DNA of 64,000 bases from Chlorobiota bacterium. GTDB taxonomy: Bacteria > Bacteroidota > Ignavibacteria > OLB7. The notes below the pieces were generated by a model. The model did not search any database. It saw nothing but the letters and a program-made list of their open reading frames with translations, and was not told the origin of the DNA. The stretch lies in the NCBI GenBank assembly GCA_016700335.1, contig CP065014.1:3013001-3077000 (forward strand). The letters are read 5' to 3'. This document shows positions 1 through 8,739 of the stretch, in pieces. Positions within the stretch are counted from its first letter, which is position 1. Each line of letters begins with the position of its first letter. The translations under genes were made by a program, and so were the position numbers.

Positions 1-2
1 TG

Positions 3-569
3 AATTTTCAACTATTTTTAAAGCTCGGATTTTATCATATTCTTGAAGGTTACGATCATTTACTTTTTTTAATTGGTTTGATTATTGTTGCTGATAAATG
101 GAAGAACTTATTAACAATAATCTCAGCTTTTACAATTACACATTCCACAACCTTAATTTTAAGTGCATTAGGAATTTTATCACTTCCACCAATTCTTACT
201 GAATCATTAATTGCAGCATCAATTTGTTATGTTGGAATTGAAAATGTAATTTCAGGAAACAAAAACAAAAGATGGCTTGTTGCTGGTTTGTTTGGGCTAA
301 TTCATGGTGCTGGTTTTTCTGGACACCTAACTGATTTATTAAAAACGATGTTGAATGGTAGTGAGCTTTGGAGCACGCTAATGGGATTTAATATAGGAAT
401 AGAACTTGGTCAATTATTAGTGATTATTGCAGTTTTTCCCATAATTTTTTTATTAAGGAAATTTATAAGTTCAAAAATTATTTATAATAATCTTATTAAT
501 GAACTTTCTCGAGTTATAGCAGCAATAGGAGCAATATTATTGATTTTTAGAATATGGGAAATAAAGTAA
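3..569 (+). CDS. HupE/UreJ_2-family membrane protein (C-terminal part, runs off the left edge)
   Basis: The reading frame is open from base 3, so the gene begins upstream of the window; an apparent TTG start at 78 is internal. The upstream codons encode FYHILEGYDHLLFLIGL, the hallmark G-x2-H-I-x2-G-x-D-H-L-L-F motif of the HupE/UreJ_2 family. Downstream are several hydrophobic helices with conserved H and G residues (THSTTL, LIHGAGFSGHL, NIGIELGQL), as expected for a polytopic inner-membrane protein of this family. Relatives of HupE and UreJ are proposed nickel or metal transporters, but the HupE/UreJ_2 branch has no firm substrate. No hydrogenase or urease gene is visible nearby, so a nickel role is not supported here. 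The family call is firm; the function is open. Confidence 0.85.
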   Translation, partial: NFQLFLKLGFYHILEGYDHLLFLIGLIIVADKWKNLLTIISAFTITHSTTLILSALGILSLPPILTESLIAASICYVGIENVISGNKNKRWLVAGLFGLIHGAGFSGHLTDLLKTMLNGSELWSTLMGFNIGIELGQLLVIIAVFPIIFLLRKFISSKIIYNNLINELSRVIAAIGAILLIFRIWEIK

Positions 570-711
570 TATTTTTCACATTAAATTTATTTATAGGTAA
601 AACATTTTATTATATTCTAAGGTAAATTATTGATTCTCTTTATTGAATTTTTAAGTTTATTTTACACTAATATTTTTTAATAATTTTCAAATAATATAAT
701 AGAATTGTAAT

Positions 712-2115
712 ATGAAACTTTCATTCCATGGAGCTGCAAGAACTGTTACTGGATCAAAACATATTATTCACCTAAGTTCGGGTAAAAAAATATTATTAGA
801 CTGCGGATTATTTCAAGGTATGGGTAAAGAAACTTTATGGTTAAATAAAGATTTTGGTTTTGACCCATCATTAATAGATTATGTAATTATTTCTCATGCA
901 CATATAGATCACATTGGGTTATTACCAAAGTTAGTTAGAGAAGGCTTTAGTGGTCCTATTTTTTGCACAGAAGCTACAGAAGATTTAGCAAACATTATGT
1001 TAATTGATTCTGCTAGAATTCAAGAAGAAGATGCTAGACATATTAATAAGAAATTTGAAAATGAAAATAAGGTTCCCGTTAACCCTTTATATTCAGTCGA
1101 GGATGCTCAAAATGTTTTTCCCTTTTTTCAATCCATTGACTATAATACTCCAAAACAAATTGATGAAAATATAGAGCTTACTTATTCTGATTGTGGTCAT
1201 ATACTTGGAAGTGCTGCTGTAAATTTAAAAATTAAAGATAAAGGAAAAATTTCAAGAATATGTTTTAGTGGTGATATTGGAAGATATAGAGATATTATTT
1301 TGAGATCTCCAGATGTTTTCCCTCAAGCAGATTTCATTATCATGGAAAGTACGTATGGGGATAGAATTCATGATGATACCAAGCAAATAACAGAAGAATT
1401 GTTGGGTTACATTAAAAATACTTGTTTAAATAAAAAAGGTAAACTTATAATTCCTGCGTTTAGCATTGGTCGAACTCAAGAACTATTGTATGCTTTAAAC
1501 AGACTTGAAAATGAAGGAAGACTCCCAAATTTAAAATATTTTGTTGATAGCCCTTTGTCTATGAAAGCTACTCAAATTATTAAAGATCATCCAGAATGTT
1601 TTAATAAAAGTGTAAAGCATTTACTTAAAACTGATAACAATATATTCGGGTTTAGAGATTTGCATTTTATTGAAACAGTAGAAGAATCAAAAGCCTTAAA
1701 TCAAAGTAATGAGCCATGTGTAATTATATCTGCATCTGGTATGGCTGAAGCTGGTAGAGTTAAACATCATATAGAACACAATATTGATAATAATAGAAAT
1801 ACAATTTTAATAGTTGGTTATTGCGAGCCATTATCATTAGGTGGTAGGCTTTGTGCTGGTGCACCATATGTAAAAATTTATGGAGAAGAACACCAAGTAA
1901 AAGCTGATGTTGGTGTTATTAAAAGCATGAGTGCTCATGGAGATTACGACGACCTTTGCCAATGGTTAGCATGCCAAAATCCTCAAATTGTAAAAAAATT
2001 ATTTTTGGTTCATGGTGATTTTGAATCTCAAGAAAATTTCAAATCTAGACTTATTAAAAAAGGATTTTTAGATGTTGAAATTCCATTCCAGCATCAGGTT
2101 ATTGGTTTAGGTTAG
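712..2115 (+). CDS. MBL-fold/beta-CASP RNA metallo-hydrolase
   Basis: A 467-residue stand-alone metallo-beta-lactamase/beta-CASP protein. The zinc motifs are visible in order: Asp30 in LLDCG, HAHIDH at 62-67, the motif 3 histidine in CGHILGSA near 163 and the motif 4 Asp in FSGDIG near 188. The beta-CASP cap follows (ESTYGDR near 210, later SASGMAEAGR), then the C-terminal RMMBL segment with SAHGDYDDL and VHGDFES, which supply the remaining histidines. Proteins of this class are mostly predicted RNA endo/exonucleases related to CPSF-73. There is no N-terminal KH domain, unlike the archaeal forms. It starts at ATG 712 after a 140-base AT-rich gap and converges with the DUF255 gene. The intact active site supports activity; the RNA target is unknown. 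Confidence 0.9.
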   Translation: MKLSFHGAARTVTGSKHIIHLSSGKKILLDCGLFQGMGKETLWLNKDFGFDPSLIDYVIISHAHIDHIGLLPKLVREGFSGPIFCTEATEDLANIMLIDSARIQEEDARHINKKFENENKVPVNPLYSVEDAQNVFPFFQSIDYNTPKQIDENIELTYSDCGHILGSAAVNLKIKDKGKISRICFSGDIGRYRDIILRSPDVFPQADFIIMESTYGDRIHDDTKQITEELLGYIKNTCLNKKGKLIIPAFSIGRTQELLYALNRLENEGRLPNLKYFVDSPLSMKATQIIKDHPECFNKSVKHLLKTDNNIFGFRDLHFIETVEESKALNQSNEPCVIISASGMAEAGRVKHHIEHNIDNNRNTILIVGYCEPLSLGGRLCAGAPYVKIYGEEHQVKADVGVIKSMSAHGDYDDLCQWLACQNPQIVKKLFLVHGDFESQENFKSRLIKKGFLDVEIPFQHQVIGLG

Positions 2116-2188
2116 ATATTTAATTTAGCTAAATTCAAATACATGATTAAAATAGTAAATTCTACTTTAATATTTTTTTTAATATATT

Positions 2189-4225
2189 TTATTTTATATA
2201 AACATTACTTGGCAATTTACAAGTGAAATTTTCACATATATAAACTGTTGGTTTATCATTTATTGGCATCATATCTTTTAGTAATTCAATCCTATTGTAC
2301 ATATATTCATCATTATAAATAATGACTGCATTTGGATTATAGTTTTTAAAAATTTGATTTTGTAATAATGTATTATCAATTGTTTTACTCGTACCTGAAA
2401 ATACTATTTGCCTTAATGGTTTCATCGAATCTAATTTTACTGCCAACATATAAGGCATTGCGCTTGGGTATGCTGAGGTATGTGATATAAATAAATCAAC
2501 AATTATATTAGACTTTTTTATGTAGTTATCATCATTAAAAATAGACCCTAATTTCAAAAGATTCATTGCCATAATTGAATTTCCAGAAGGTTCAGCACTA
2601 TCATATTCGCTTTTAGTTCGTATCAAAACGCTTGGATCTAAGCCGCTAGTATTGAAGTAACCACCATTCTTACTATCATAAAACAATATATCAGTAACTT
2701 TCAATAAATCTTCAGCTAACTTTATGTATTTAGAATTAGCACTTACTTCATATAAATCAATCAATCCCGCAATCATAAATGAATAATCATCTAAGAATCC
2801 ATTTATTTTAACTTCTTTATCTTTCATTCTTCGATTTAAAATTCCATTAACAAACATATTTTCTATAATTGCATCTGCACAATTTTCAGCTAGTTTTAAA
2901 TACTCTAAATTGTTTATTGCCCTAAAACTTTTTGCCAGACCAGATATTAATAATCCATTCCAAGCACTAATAATTTTCTCATCTCTGTGGGGTCTAATTC
3001 TATTCAATCTTTCATTAAACAATTTAGTTTTAGAAGATTTTAATAAATCAATAATTTCATTTTTATCAATTTGAGTTTCAGATTCTATTTCATCAATATT
3101 TTTAAAAATATGTAACACATTTTTATTATGTTCAAAATTTCCTTCTGTTGTAAAACCATAATGTAAAATGAATATTCTTAATTCTTTCTCATTTAAAATT
3201 TTAGAAACTTCTTCTATTGTCCAAGCATAAAACTTACCTTCAACTCCTTCACTATCAGCATCTTCAGCAGAATAAAAAGCACCTGAATTATCTAGTAAAT
3301 CTCGTTTAATATATTCAATGGTTTCAATAATTCTAATCTCAATTTCATTATTTCTTGTTATTAAAAATGTATCAGATAAAGAACTTAAAAGCTGTGCTTG
3401 ATCATATAACATTTTTTCAAAATGTGGGACTTTCCAAAATTCATCAACACTATAACGAGAGAAACCACCACCAAGTTGATCATACATTCCCCCCCTTGAC
3501 ATTGCAAGTAAAGTATTCTCAGTCATTTCTAAAGATTTAATATCAGATAAATAATAATTGCACCTCAATAAAAATTCAAAAATTGATGGTCTGGGGAATT
3601 TTGGAGCATTACCAAAACCTGAATTTAGTGAATCATATGCTCTCACAAAATGTTCCAAACATTTTTTCTCAATTTCTGAAACATCAATTTGATCATTTTT
3701 GAAAATGATTGAGCTTTTTGAAATTGAATCAATTATTCTTGAAGATGAATCAATTATTTCACTATTCTTTTCAATCCACGCTTTATTAATTCCTTTTAAA
3801 AGATCAACAAAAGAAGGACGGTTGTATGCAGCACGATTTGGGAAATATGTTCCAAGATAAAACGGCTTTAAACCTGGTGTTAAAAAAGCAGATAAAGGCC
3901 ATCCACCAGAGCCAGTTAAAGATTGTAATGCAGTCATATATACATTGTCAATGTCAGGTCTTTCTTCCCTATCAACCTTGATATTTACGAAATATTCATT
4001 CATTAATTGAGCTGTAGAATAATCTTCAAAAGATTCTTTTTCCATTACATGACACCAATGGCAGGTTGAATAACCAATGGAAAGAAAAATTGGTTTATCC
4101 TCAGATTTTGCTTTTTGAAATGCTTCTTCTCCCCAGGGATACCAATCAACTGGATTATTTGAGTGTTGTTGTAGATAAGGAGACTTCTCATTAACTAACC
4201 TATTTGGATTGTTTTGATTATTCAT
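2189..4225 (-). CDS. DUF255 thioredoxin-fold protein (YyaL/SPATA20 family)
   Basis: 678 residues, normal length for this family. The N-terminal signature is clear: NRLVNEKSPYLQQH, NPVDWYPWG and the thioredoxin-like CHWCH motif (Cys55, Cys58), then DREERPDID and GGWPL. The remainder resembles the alpha/alpha-barrel glycan-enzyme-like domain of the family, with SAEDADSEG and DEKIISAWNGL. No signal peptide is seen, so the protein is probably cytosolic. The family is widespread in bacteria and animals; its biochemical role is not settled, and N-acyl-glucosamine epimerase-like and redox roles have both been suggested. A seven-C run on the plus strand near 3489-3495 lies inside the gene without breaking the frame. 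msrA is divergent across about 190 bases. Confidence 0.9.
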   Translation of the reverse strand: MNNQNNPNRLVNEKSPYLQQHSNNPVDWYPWGEEAFQKAKSEDKPIFLSIGYSTCHWCHVMEKESFEDYSTAQLMNEYFVNIKVDREERPDIDNVYMTALQSLTGSGGWPLSAFLTPGLKPFYLGTYFPNRAAYNRPSFVDLLKGINKAWIEKNSEIIDSSSRIIDSISKSSIIFKNDQIDVSEIEKKCLEHFVRAYDSLNSGFGNAPKFPRPSIFEFLLRCNYYLSDIKSLEMTENTLLAMSRGGMYDQLGGGFSRYSVDEFWKVPHFEKMLYDQAQLLSSLSDTFLITRNNEIEIRIIETIEYIKRDLLDNSGAFYSAEDADSEGVEGKFYAWTIEEVSKILNEKELRIFILHYGFTTEGNFEHNKNVLHIFKNIDEIESETQIDKNEIIDLLKSSKTKLFNERLNRIRPHRDEKIISAWNGLLISGLAKSFRAINNLEYLKLAENCADAIIENMFVNGILNRRMKDKEVKINGFLDDYSFMIAGLIDLYEVSANSKYIKLAEDLLKVTDILFYDSKNGGYFNTSGLDPSVLIRTKSEYDSAEPSGNSIMAMNLLKLGSIFNDDNYIKKSNIIVDLFISHTSAYPSAMPYMLAVKLDSMKPLRQIVFSGTSKTIDNTLLQNQIFKNYNPNAVIIYNDEYMYNRIELLKDMMPINDKPTVYICENFTCKLPSNVYIK

Positions 4226-4412
4226 TTTTTAATGACGCATTTGTTTGAATTGTTATTGCGTAAATTAACATTTAATAAAATTGTTATTTTAATTTAAAAT
4301 TATAGATTTAAATCATTGTATACTTTTAATTTATCTACAATTCATATTTGTTCAATTCGACATTTAAAAAAACTGTTACTTCAAATCTATAATTCAATTT
4401 GTCTCAGAAATT

Positions 4413-4973
4413 ATGATAAATGAAAAGGGTATAATAAATCAAGATACTATTGTTCTTGGTGCTGGTTGCTTTTGGTGTGTAGAGGCTATTTTCCAAAATA
4501 TCTATGGTGTTATATCTGTATTGCCAGGATATTCAAATGGCAAAGTTACCAATCCAACTTATAGAGAAGTTTGCTCTGGCTCAACTGGTCATGCAGAAGT
4601 TGCACAAATTATTTATGATTATAATATAATTTCACTTAAAGATATTCTAAATATTTTTTTTCAAACTCATGATCCAACCACTTTAAACAGACAAGGAGCA
4701 GATTCTGGCACGCAATATAGATCTGGTGTTTTTTATTCTAACGAAGAACAAAAAAAGATTGCTGAAATTGCTAAAATTGAAAGTCAAAAATTATTTGTTG
4801 ATAAAATAGTTACTGAAATTATATTGCTTGATAATTTTTATCCTGCAGAAGATTATCATGTTAATTATTTCAAAAATAATCAAGAGCAACAATATTGTAA
4901 AATTGTAATTAATCCTAAAATTGATAAATTTAAAAAATTGTTTAAAGATAAATTGAAACATCAGTCAAATTAA
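4413..4973 (+). CDS. msrA: Peptide-methionine (S)-S-oxide reductase MsrA
   Basis: Reduces methionine-S-sulfoxide in proteins and free methionine, using thioredoxin as electron donor. The catalytic motif GCFWC lies at residues 18-22 with nucleophile Cys19. The family signatures VLPGYSNG, HAEVAQIIYD, FFQTHDPTT and DSGTQYRSGVFY follow in the normal order. A second cysteine in the C-terminal stretch (YCKIVINPK) could act as recycling cysteine. At 186 residues it is a typical stand-alone MsrA with no fused MsrB. The ATG at 4413 places a short leader before the core, so a slightly later start is possible. It is followed by a hairpin terminator at 5049-5085, so it is probably monocistronic. Confidence 0.95.
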   Translation: MINEKGIINQDTIVLGAGCFWCVEAIFQNIYGVISVLPGYSNGKVTNPTYREVCSGSTGHAEVAQIIYDYNIISLKDILNIFFQTHDPTTLNRQGADSGTQYRSGVFYSNEEQKKIAEIAKIESQKLFVDKIVTEIILLDNFYPAEDYHVNYFKNNQEQQYCKIVINPKIDKFKKLFKDKLKHQSN

Positions 4974-5048
4974 TTTAAATATTATCAAATAGATTTTTGA
5001 ATCATAATTTTTGATTTGATATATTTTGAAATTATTTTTTATTATGAG

Positions 5049-5085
5049 ATCCACTTACTAAGATTTATCTTGTAGTGGATTTTTT
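5049..5085 (+). terminator. Intrinsic terminator after msrA
   Basis: The inverted repeat ATCCACT (5049-5055) / AGTGGAT (5074-5080) extends inward with two single-base bulges through AC/GT and AAGAT/ATCTT, and is followed directly by a T-rich tract. It lies about 75 bases after the msrA stop. Confidence 0.75.
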
Positions 5086-5113
5086 ATTTTTATATTCCCA
5101 TTTTAATGAAAAA

Positions 5114-5287
5114 ATGAATTCAAAAAAATTTCTATCACTTGCAATATCAATTGTTTTAGCAATATTTTTTTTAAAAATATTAGGTTGGGCAATGCATTTA
5201 ACTGCTTATATAATATGGTTGATAATGATTGTGGTTATAACTTATCCAATTTATTTAATTGTTAATAAGTTCATTGAAAAAAAATAG
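5114..5287 (+). CDS. Small hydrophobic membrane protein
   Basis: A 57-residue ORF from ATG 5114. It starts MNSKKFLSLAISIVLAI, with one or two hydrophobic helices (roughly residues 6-23 and 27-47) and a basic C-terminus ending KFIEKK. An upstream GTG at 5075 would extend it by 13 residues, but that codon lies inside the msrA terminator hairpin, so the ATG is preferred. No family is recognised. It sits 50 bases before the double-OmpA gene and may be cotranscribed with it. Its short length and AT-rich composition mean it could be spurious. Confidence 0.45.
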   Translation: MNSKKFLSLAISIVLAIFFLKILGWAMHLTAYIIWLIMIVVITYPIYLIVNKFIEKK

Positions 5288-5336
5288 TTTTACTTTTAAA
5301 ATTCCTTTTTTTAATTAATTATTCTCTGTATTTAAT

Positions 5337-7328
5337 TTGAAAATTCTCTATTTTACATTAATTTTCTTAATTAGTTTATCAGTTTTAAATGCTCAAGAAC
5401 TTGAGAATTTTGATAAACCAAAATTGCAGTTTGGATTATTTTCGGGTATTTTATTTAACCGACATATTGCAGAAATTACTTCATTGACAAACGTTACAAA
5501 TTGTTGCCCAAATTATAATGACGGACAAGGAAATGGTTATCAAATTGGTTTGTTATCTAATCTTTCTGTGTTTCAAAACTTTGGTTTAGGATTAAGGTTT
5601 GGTTTTAAATCTTCTATGAATAGTTTTTCAAGCAATAAAAAAACAGAGTTAAACTCTGATACTGGCTTGGTAATAGGGCTTTATGAACAAATTTTCAAGC
5701 CTTCCTTTAAATCAATTTCTGCAACTCCAATAATAAATTTTTCACCTGTAAATAATTTTAAAATATTTGTTGGTAGTGAATTGGAGTTATTACTAAAATC
5801 TAACTTTGAACAAGAAGAATTAGTAATTGATGAAAATAAATCTTTTTTCCCTGAAGGTACAAAAACAAGAAATTTTAGAGCTGGAATAATTGGAGATATT
5901 AATAAGTTTCAATTAAATATAATTTCAGGTTTTTCGTATTCCTTCTCACTTAACAATAAAAAAATAATTTCTATTATTCCTGATATATATTACTCTATAC
6001 CAGTGTTTGATATTGTGAATAATTCAACTTGGAAAAATTTCTCACTTCAATTAGGGTTCTCATTATTATTTTCAAAAGAATCAGCAGAACATTCTATTAA
6101 TCTTCCTGAACCATTAGCAGTAAAACGTGATGGAATAACTGCAAGTGTAAATTTGGTTGGCGTAAACGATTCCTTAATTGAATTTGTAAAACCTGTAATT
6201 CAATTAGAAGAGTTTGAAACTTCAACCACTCACCAATTACTTGGATATATTTTCTTTGATGAAGATTCAACAAATATCCCTCCTAGATATTCTAAGATAT
6301 CTTCATATCAAACAAAAATATTTTCTATTGATTCTTTGTTCGGAATGAATCAAATTGAAGTTTATCACAACATTTTAAATATTATTGGAAAACGGTTAAT
6401 TTTAAATCCATTAGCCACTATAACAGTTACAGGCTGTAATCAAGACTTTAGGAATGAGGCAGACAATACTCCGTTGTCTAGAAGAAGAGCTAAAGAGGTC
6501 TCAAATTATCTTGAAGATGTTTGGAGTATTAACCCAAATAGAATTAAAATTGAAGTAAGAAATTTACCTGAAATTTATTCTCAAATTAAAACTGCAAATG
6601 GATTTGCAGAAAACAGAAGGGTTGAAATATCTAGCCAAACATCAAGTATTTTAGAACCTATACATATTGAAGATACTCTAATTCAAATATCCCCATTGGC
6701 AATTAGATTCAAACCACAATCAAATTGTGAAGTTGGATTACATGAATGGTTTATTGAAATTAGACAGTTCCCAGATTTTAAAAAAATCTCTAATAAAACT
6801 GATGACATTGAAGATATAGATTGGCAAATTAGAACTGATTCAATTTTAAAAAAACCTCAACAGTTAGTTAAAACTTCAATTAATTATCAACTCAGGGTAA
6901 AAGATAACAATGGTGATACAGCTTCAACTCCTGCAGGTGTTATAAATGTAAACTATATATCGTTAGATCAAAAAAGAAAACAAGCTACAACTGATTATAG
7001 AACTGATAGATATTCAGTTTTGTTTAATGATAGCATCGATTACATTTTGAATTTAAAAACAATAGAATTTTTAAATTATATTAAGAGTAAAATTAGTTCA
7101 AATTCTAAAGTAACTATCTCTGGACAAACAGATAGTCTTGGTGATGAAGCAAATAACTTAATTATATCTAAGCGTAGAGCAATAGCTGTAGCAAAAGCAC
7201 TAAGGCAAAATCAAAAGAATGCAATTGGGCTTGGTTCTGTAATTGCTGCATTAGATTCAGAACTTCCAGAGGGAAGACTTTATAAAAGATGTGTAAATAT
7301 TATTGTTGAAACTCCAATTAATAAATAA
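5337..7328 (+). CDS. Outer-membrane protein with beta-barrel-like N-terminus and two OmpA-like domains
   Basis: 663 residues with a TTG start at 5337; the only plausible signal peptide (MKILYFTLIFLISLSVLNAQ) begins there. Residues of about 25-255 look like outer-membrane beta strands rich in aromatic/Gly alternation (GFSYSFSL, YYSIPVF, FSLQLGFSLLF). A first OmpA-like peptidoglycan-binding domain follows at about 305-440, with YIFFDEDS, TVTGCNQD and the helix LSRRRAKEVSNYL plus ENRRVEI. A second, more diverged one ends the protein, with VTISGQTDSLGDEANN and ISKRRAIAVAKAL. OmpA domains tether the outer membrane to peptidoglycan. Two in one chain, separated by about 100 residues of extracellular-type sequence, is less common than one. 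The specific role is unknown. Confidence 0.75.
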   Translation: MKILYFTLIFLISLSVLNAQELENFDKPKLQFGLFSGILFNRHIAEITSLTNVTNCCPNYNDGQGNGYQIGLLSNLSVFQNFGLGLRFGFKSSMNSFSSNKKTELNSDTGLVIGLYEQIFKPSFKSISATPIINFSPVNNFKIFVGSELELLLKSNFEQEELVIDENKSFFPEGTKTRNFRAGIIGDINKFQLNIISGFSYSFSLNNKKIISIIPDIYYSIPVFDIVNNSTWKNFSLQLGFSLLFSKESAEHSINLPEPLAVKRDGITASVNLVGVNDSLIEFVKPVIQLEEFETSTTHQLLGYIFFDEDSTNIPPRYSKISSYQTKIFSIDSLFGMNQIEVYHNILNIIGKRLILNPLATITVTGCNQDFRNEADNTPLSRRRAKEVSNYLEDVWSINPNRIKIEVRNLPEIYSQIKTANGFAENRRVEISSQTSSILEPIHIEDTLIQISPLAIRFKPQSNCEVGLHEWFIEIRQFPDFKKISNKTDDIEDIDWQIRTDSILKKPQQLVKTSINYQLRVKDNNGDTASTPAGVINVNYISLDQKRKQATTDYRTDRYSVLFNDSIDYILNLKTIEFLNYIKSKISSNSKVTISGQTDSLGDEANNLIISKRRAIAVAKALRQNQKNAIGLGSVIAALDSELPEGRLYKRCVNIIVETPINK

Positions 7329-7348
7329 CTTTATACGAAATAAATTAA

Positions 7349-8020
7349 TTGATACCTTTTATAGATTTTCATACCCATAATTATTCAAATAAAATAGATG
7401 TTATAGAGATATTAAATCTTTCATTTGATAATTTAGAATTATTATCAAAGTACTGCTCTATAGGAATTCATCCTTGGTTTATTGATGATGATAAAATTTT
7501 ATACAGATTAAATCAGTTAAGTGAGTTTGCAATTATTAAGAATATAATATCTATAGGTGAAGTTGGATTAGATAAATTCATTGATAAAAATATTGACATT
7601 CAGATAAAAGTATTTATCAATCAAGTTCAAATTTCGGAAAAATTATCAAAACCATTAACAATACATTGTGTAAAAGCTTTTAATGAAATTATTGCTTTAA
7701 AAAAAAGTCTTAAACCTAAAATGCCTTGGATTATACATGGGTTTAACAAAAGCTTACAAACAGCATTATCTTTAACATCCTCTGGGTTTTATATATCATT
7801 TGGTGAATCTATCTTTAAAGACAAAATTAGAACAAAGAAAATATTAGATGAATTACCCTTTGATAAATTATTTTTTGAAACTGATAATTCATCAAAATTT
7901 TCAATTGAAGAAATCTATATATTTGTGGCTACTTTGACTGGGGTTTCATTGAGTAATTTAAAAGAACAAATTTATCATAATTTTTTAACAGTTTTTGGGA
8001 ATGAATTTAGACTGGCTTGA
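7349..8020 (+). CDS. TatD-family metal-dependent hydrolase
   Basis: 223 residues from TTG 7349, 20 bases after the OmpA gene. The TatD signatures are present: the N-terminal metal motif DFHTHN, YCSIGIHPW, ISIGEVGLD, KPLTIHCVKAFNEI, the IHGFN histidine, ISFGESIF and FFETDNS. It is shorter than the usual 255-265 residue TatD protein because some loops are reduced, but all metal ligands appear present. TatD proteins are 3'-5' exonucleases or DNases of uncertain physiological role. An ATG codon does not occur near the N-terminus and the conserved core begins at once, so TTG is the likely start. The end overlaps the start of tcdA by 20 bases, which implies translational coupling. Confidence 0.85.
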   Translation: MIPFIDFHTHNYSNKIDVIEILNLSFDNLELLSKYCSIGIHPWFIDDDKILYRLNQLSEFAIIKNIISIGEVGLDKFIDKNIDIQIKVFINQVQISEKLSKPLTIHCVKAFNEIIALKKSLKPKMPWIIHGFNKSLQTALSLTSSGFYISFGESIFKDKIRTKKILDELPFDKLFFETDNSSKFSIEEIYIFVATLTGVSLSNLKEQIYHNFLTVFGNEFRLA

Positions 8021-8726
8021 AAGAACTGAGCTTCTAATTAAAGAAGATGGTATTAAGAAACTACAAAAATCTAATGTTTTAGTTGTGGGAATGGGTGGAG
8101 TTGGTTCGTATGCAGCAGAGTTTCTTGTTAGAGCTGGAATAGGCTCTATAACTATTATTGATGGTGATGTGGTTGATAATACCAATCGAAATAGACAGCT
8201 TCATGCAATGAAATCTACAATCGGTTTATCTAAAGTTGATTTAATGTCCGATAGACTTCTTGACATTAATCCTGAACTAATCTTGTTAGCTATAAAAGAG
8301 TTTATTCAACCTGAAAGAGCAGATGAAATTGTTGATGTAAAATATAATTATGTAATTGAAGCAATTGATAGTTTTACACCTAAACTAAGAGTTATTAATG
8401 CTGCTTATACTAAACAAATACCTTTAATATCGAGTATGGGAGCTGGTGGCAATTTGGATCCAAGTAAAGTGCAAATAAAAGATATTTCAAAAACTTACAA
8501 TTGTCCTTTGGCAAGATTTACTCGAAAACATTTAAGGAATGATTTCAATATCAAAAAAGGAATAAATGTTGTTTTCTCAAATGAAGTGCAACATAAGGAG
8601 AGTTTAAAATATACTGATGGACAGAATTTTAAAAAAAGTTTTTATGGTACTATTTCTTTTATTCCTGCTTTGTTTGGCTTATATGCTGCCTCCAAAGTTA
8701 TTAATGATATAATAAGTACCGACTGA
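8001..8726 (+). CDS. tcdA: tRNA threonylcarbamoyladenosine dehydratase TcdA
   Basis: An E1-like enzyme that cyclises t6A37 of tRNA to ct6A using ATP. The nucleotide-binding motif GMGGVGSYAAEFLVRAG sits near residues 30-46, followed by IIDGDVVDNTNRNRQ, the ThiF/MoeB/CsdL signature, and AIDSFTPKLRVI. 241 residues is the family's usual size. A TTG two codons upstream (7995) is possible, but ATG 8001 is preferred; both overlap the end of the TatD-type gene. The C-terminal region (FYGTISFIPALFGLYAAS) matches the CsdL/YgdL family rather than ThiF. No csdA/csdE neighbours are present. The call is firm. Confidence 0.92.
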   Translation: MNLDWLERTELLIKEDGIKKLQKSNVLVVGMGGVGSYAAEFLVRAGIGSITIIDGDVVDNTNRNRQLHAMKSTIGLSKVDLMSDRLLDINPELILLAIKEFIQPERADEIVDVKYNYVIEAIDSFTPKLRVINAAYTKQIPLISSMGAGGNLDPSKVQIKDISKTYNCPLARFTRKHLRNDFNIKKGINVVFSNEVQHKESLKYTDGQNFKKSFYGTISFIPALFGLYAASKVINDIISTD

Positions 8727-8739
8727 AAAAAATTTATTG

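Noticed and set aside
78..569. Start of the first gene at TTG 78
   Set aside because: The conserved HupE/UreJ_2 motif is encoded upstream in the same frame, which is open to the edge.
2144..2185. Terminator between the MBL-fold and DUF255 genes
   Set aside because: ATTAAAATAGTA / TACTTTAAT pairs only with a three-base bulge and no G-C core, so it is too weak to call.
5075..5287. GTG start at 5075 for the small membrane protein
   Set aside because: The codon lies in the msrA terminator hairpin; ATG 5114 gives a normal membrane-protein N-terminus.
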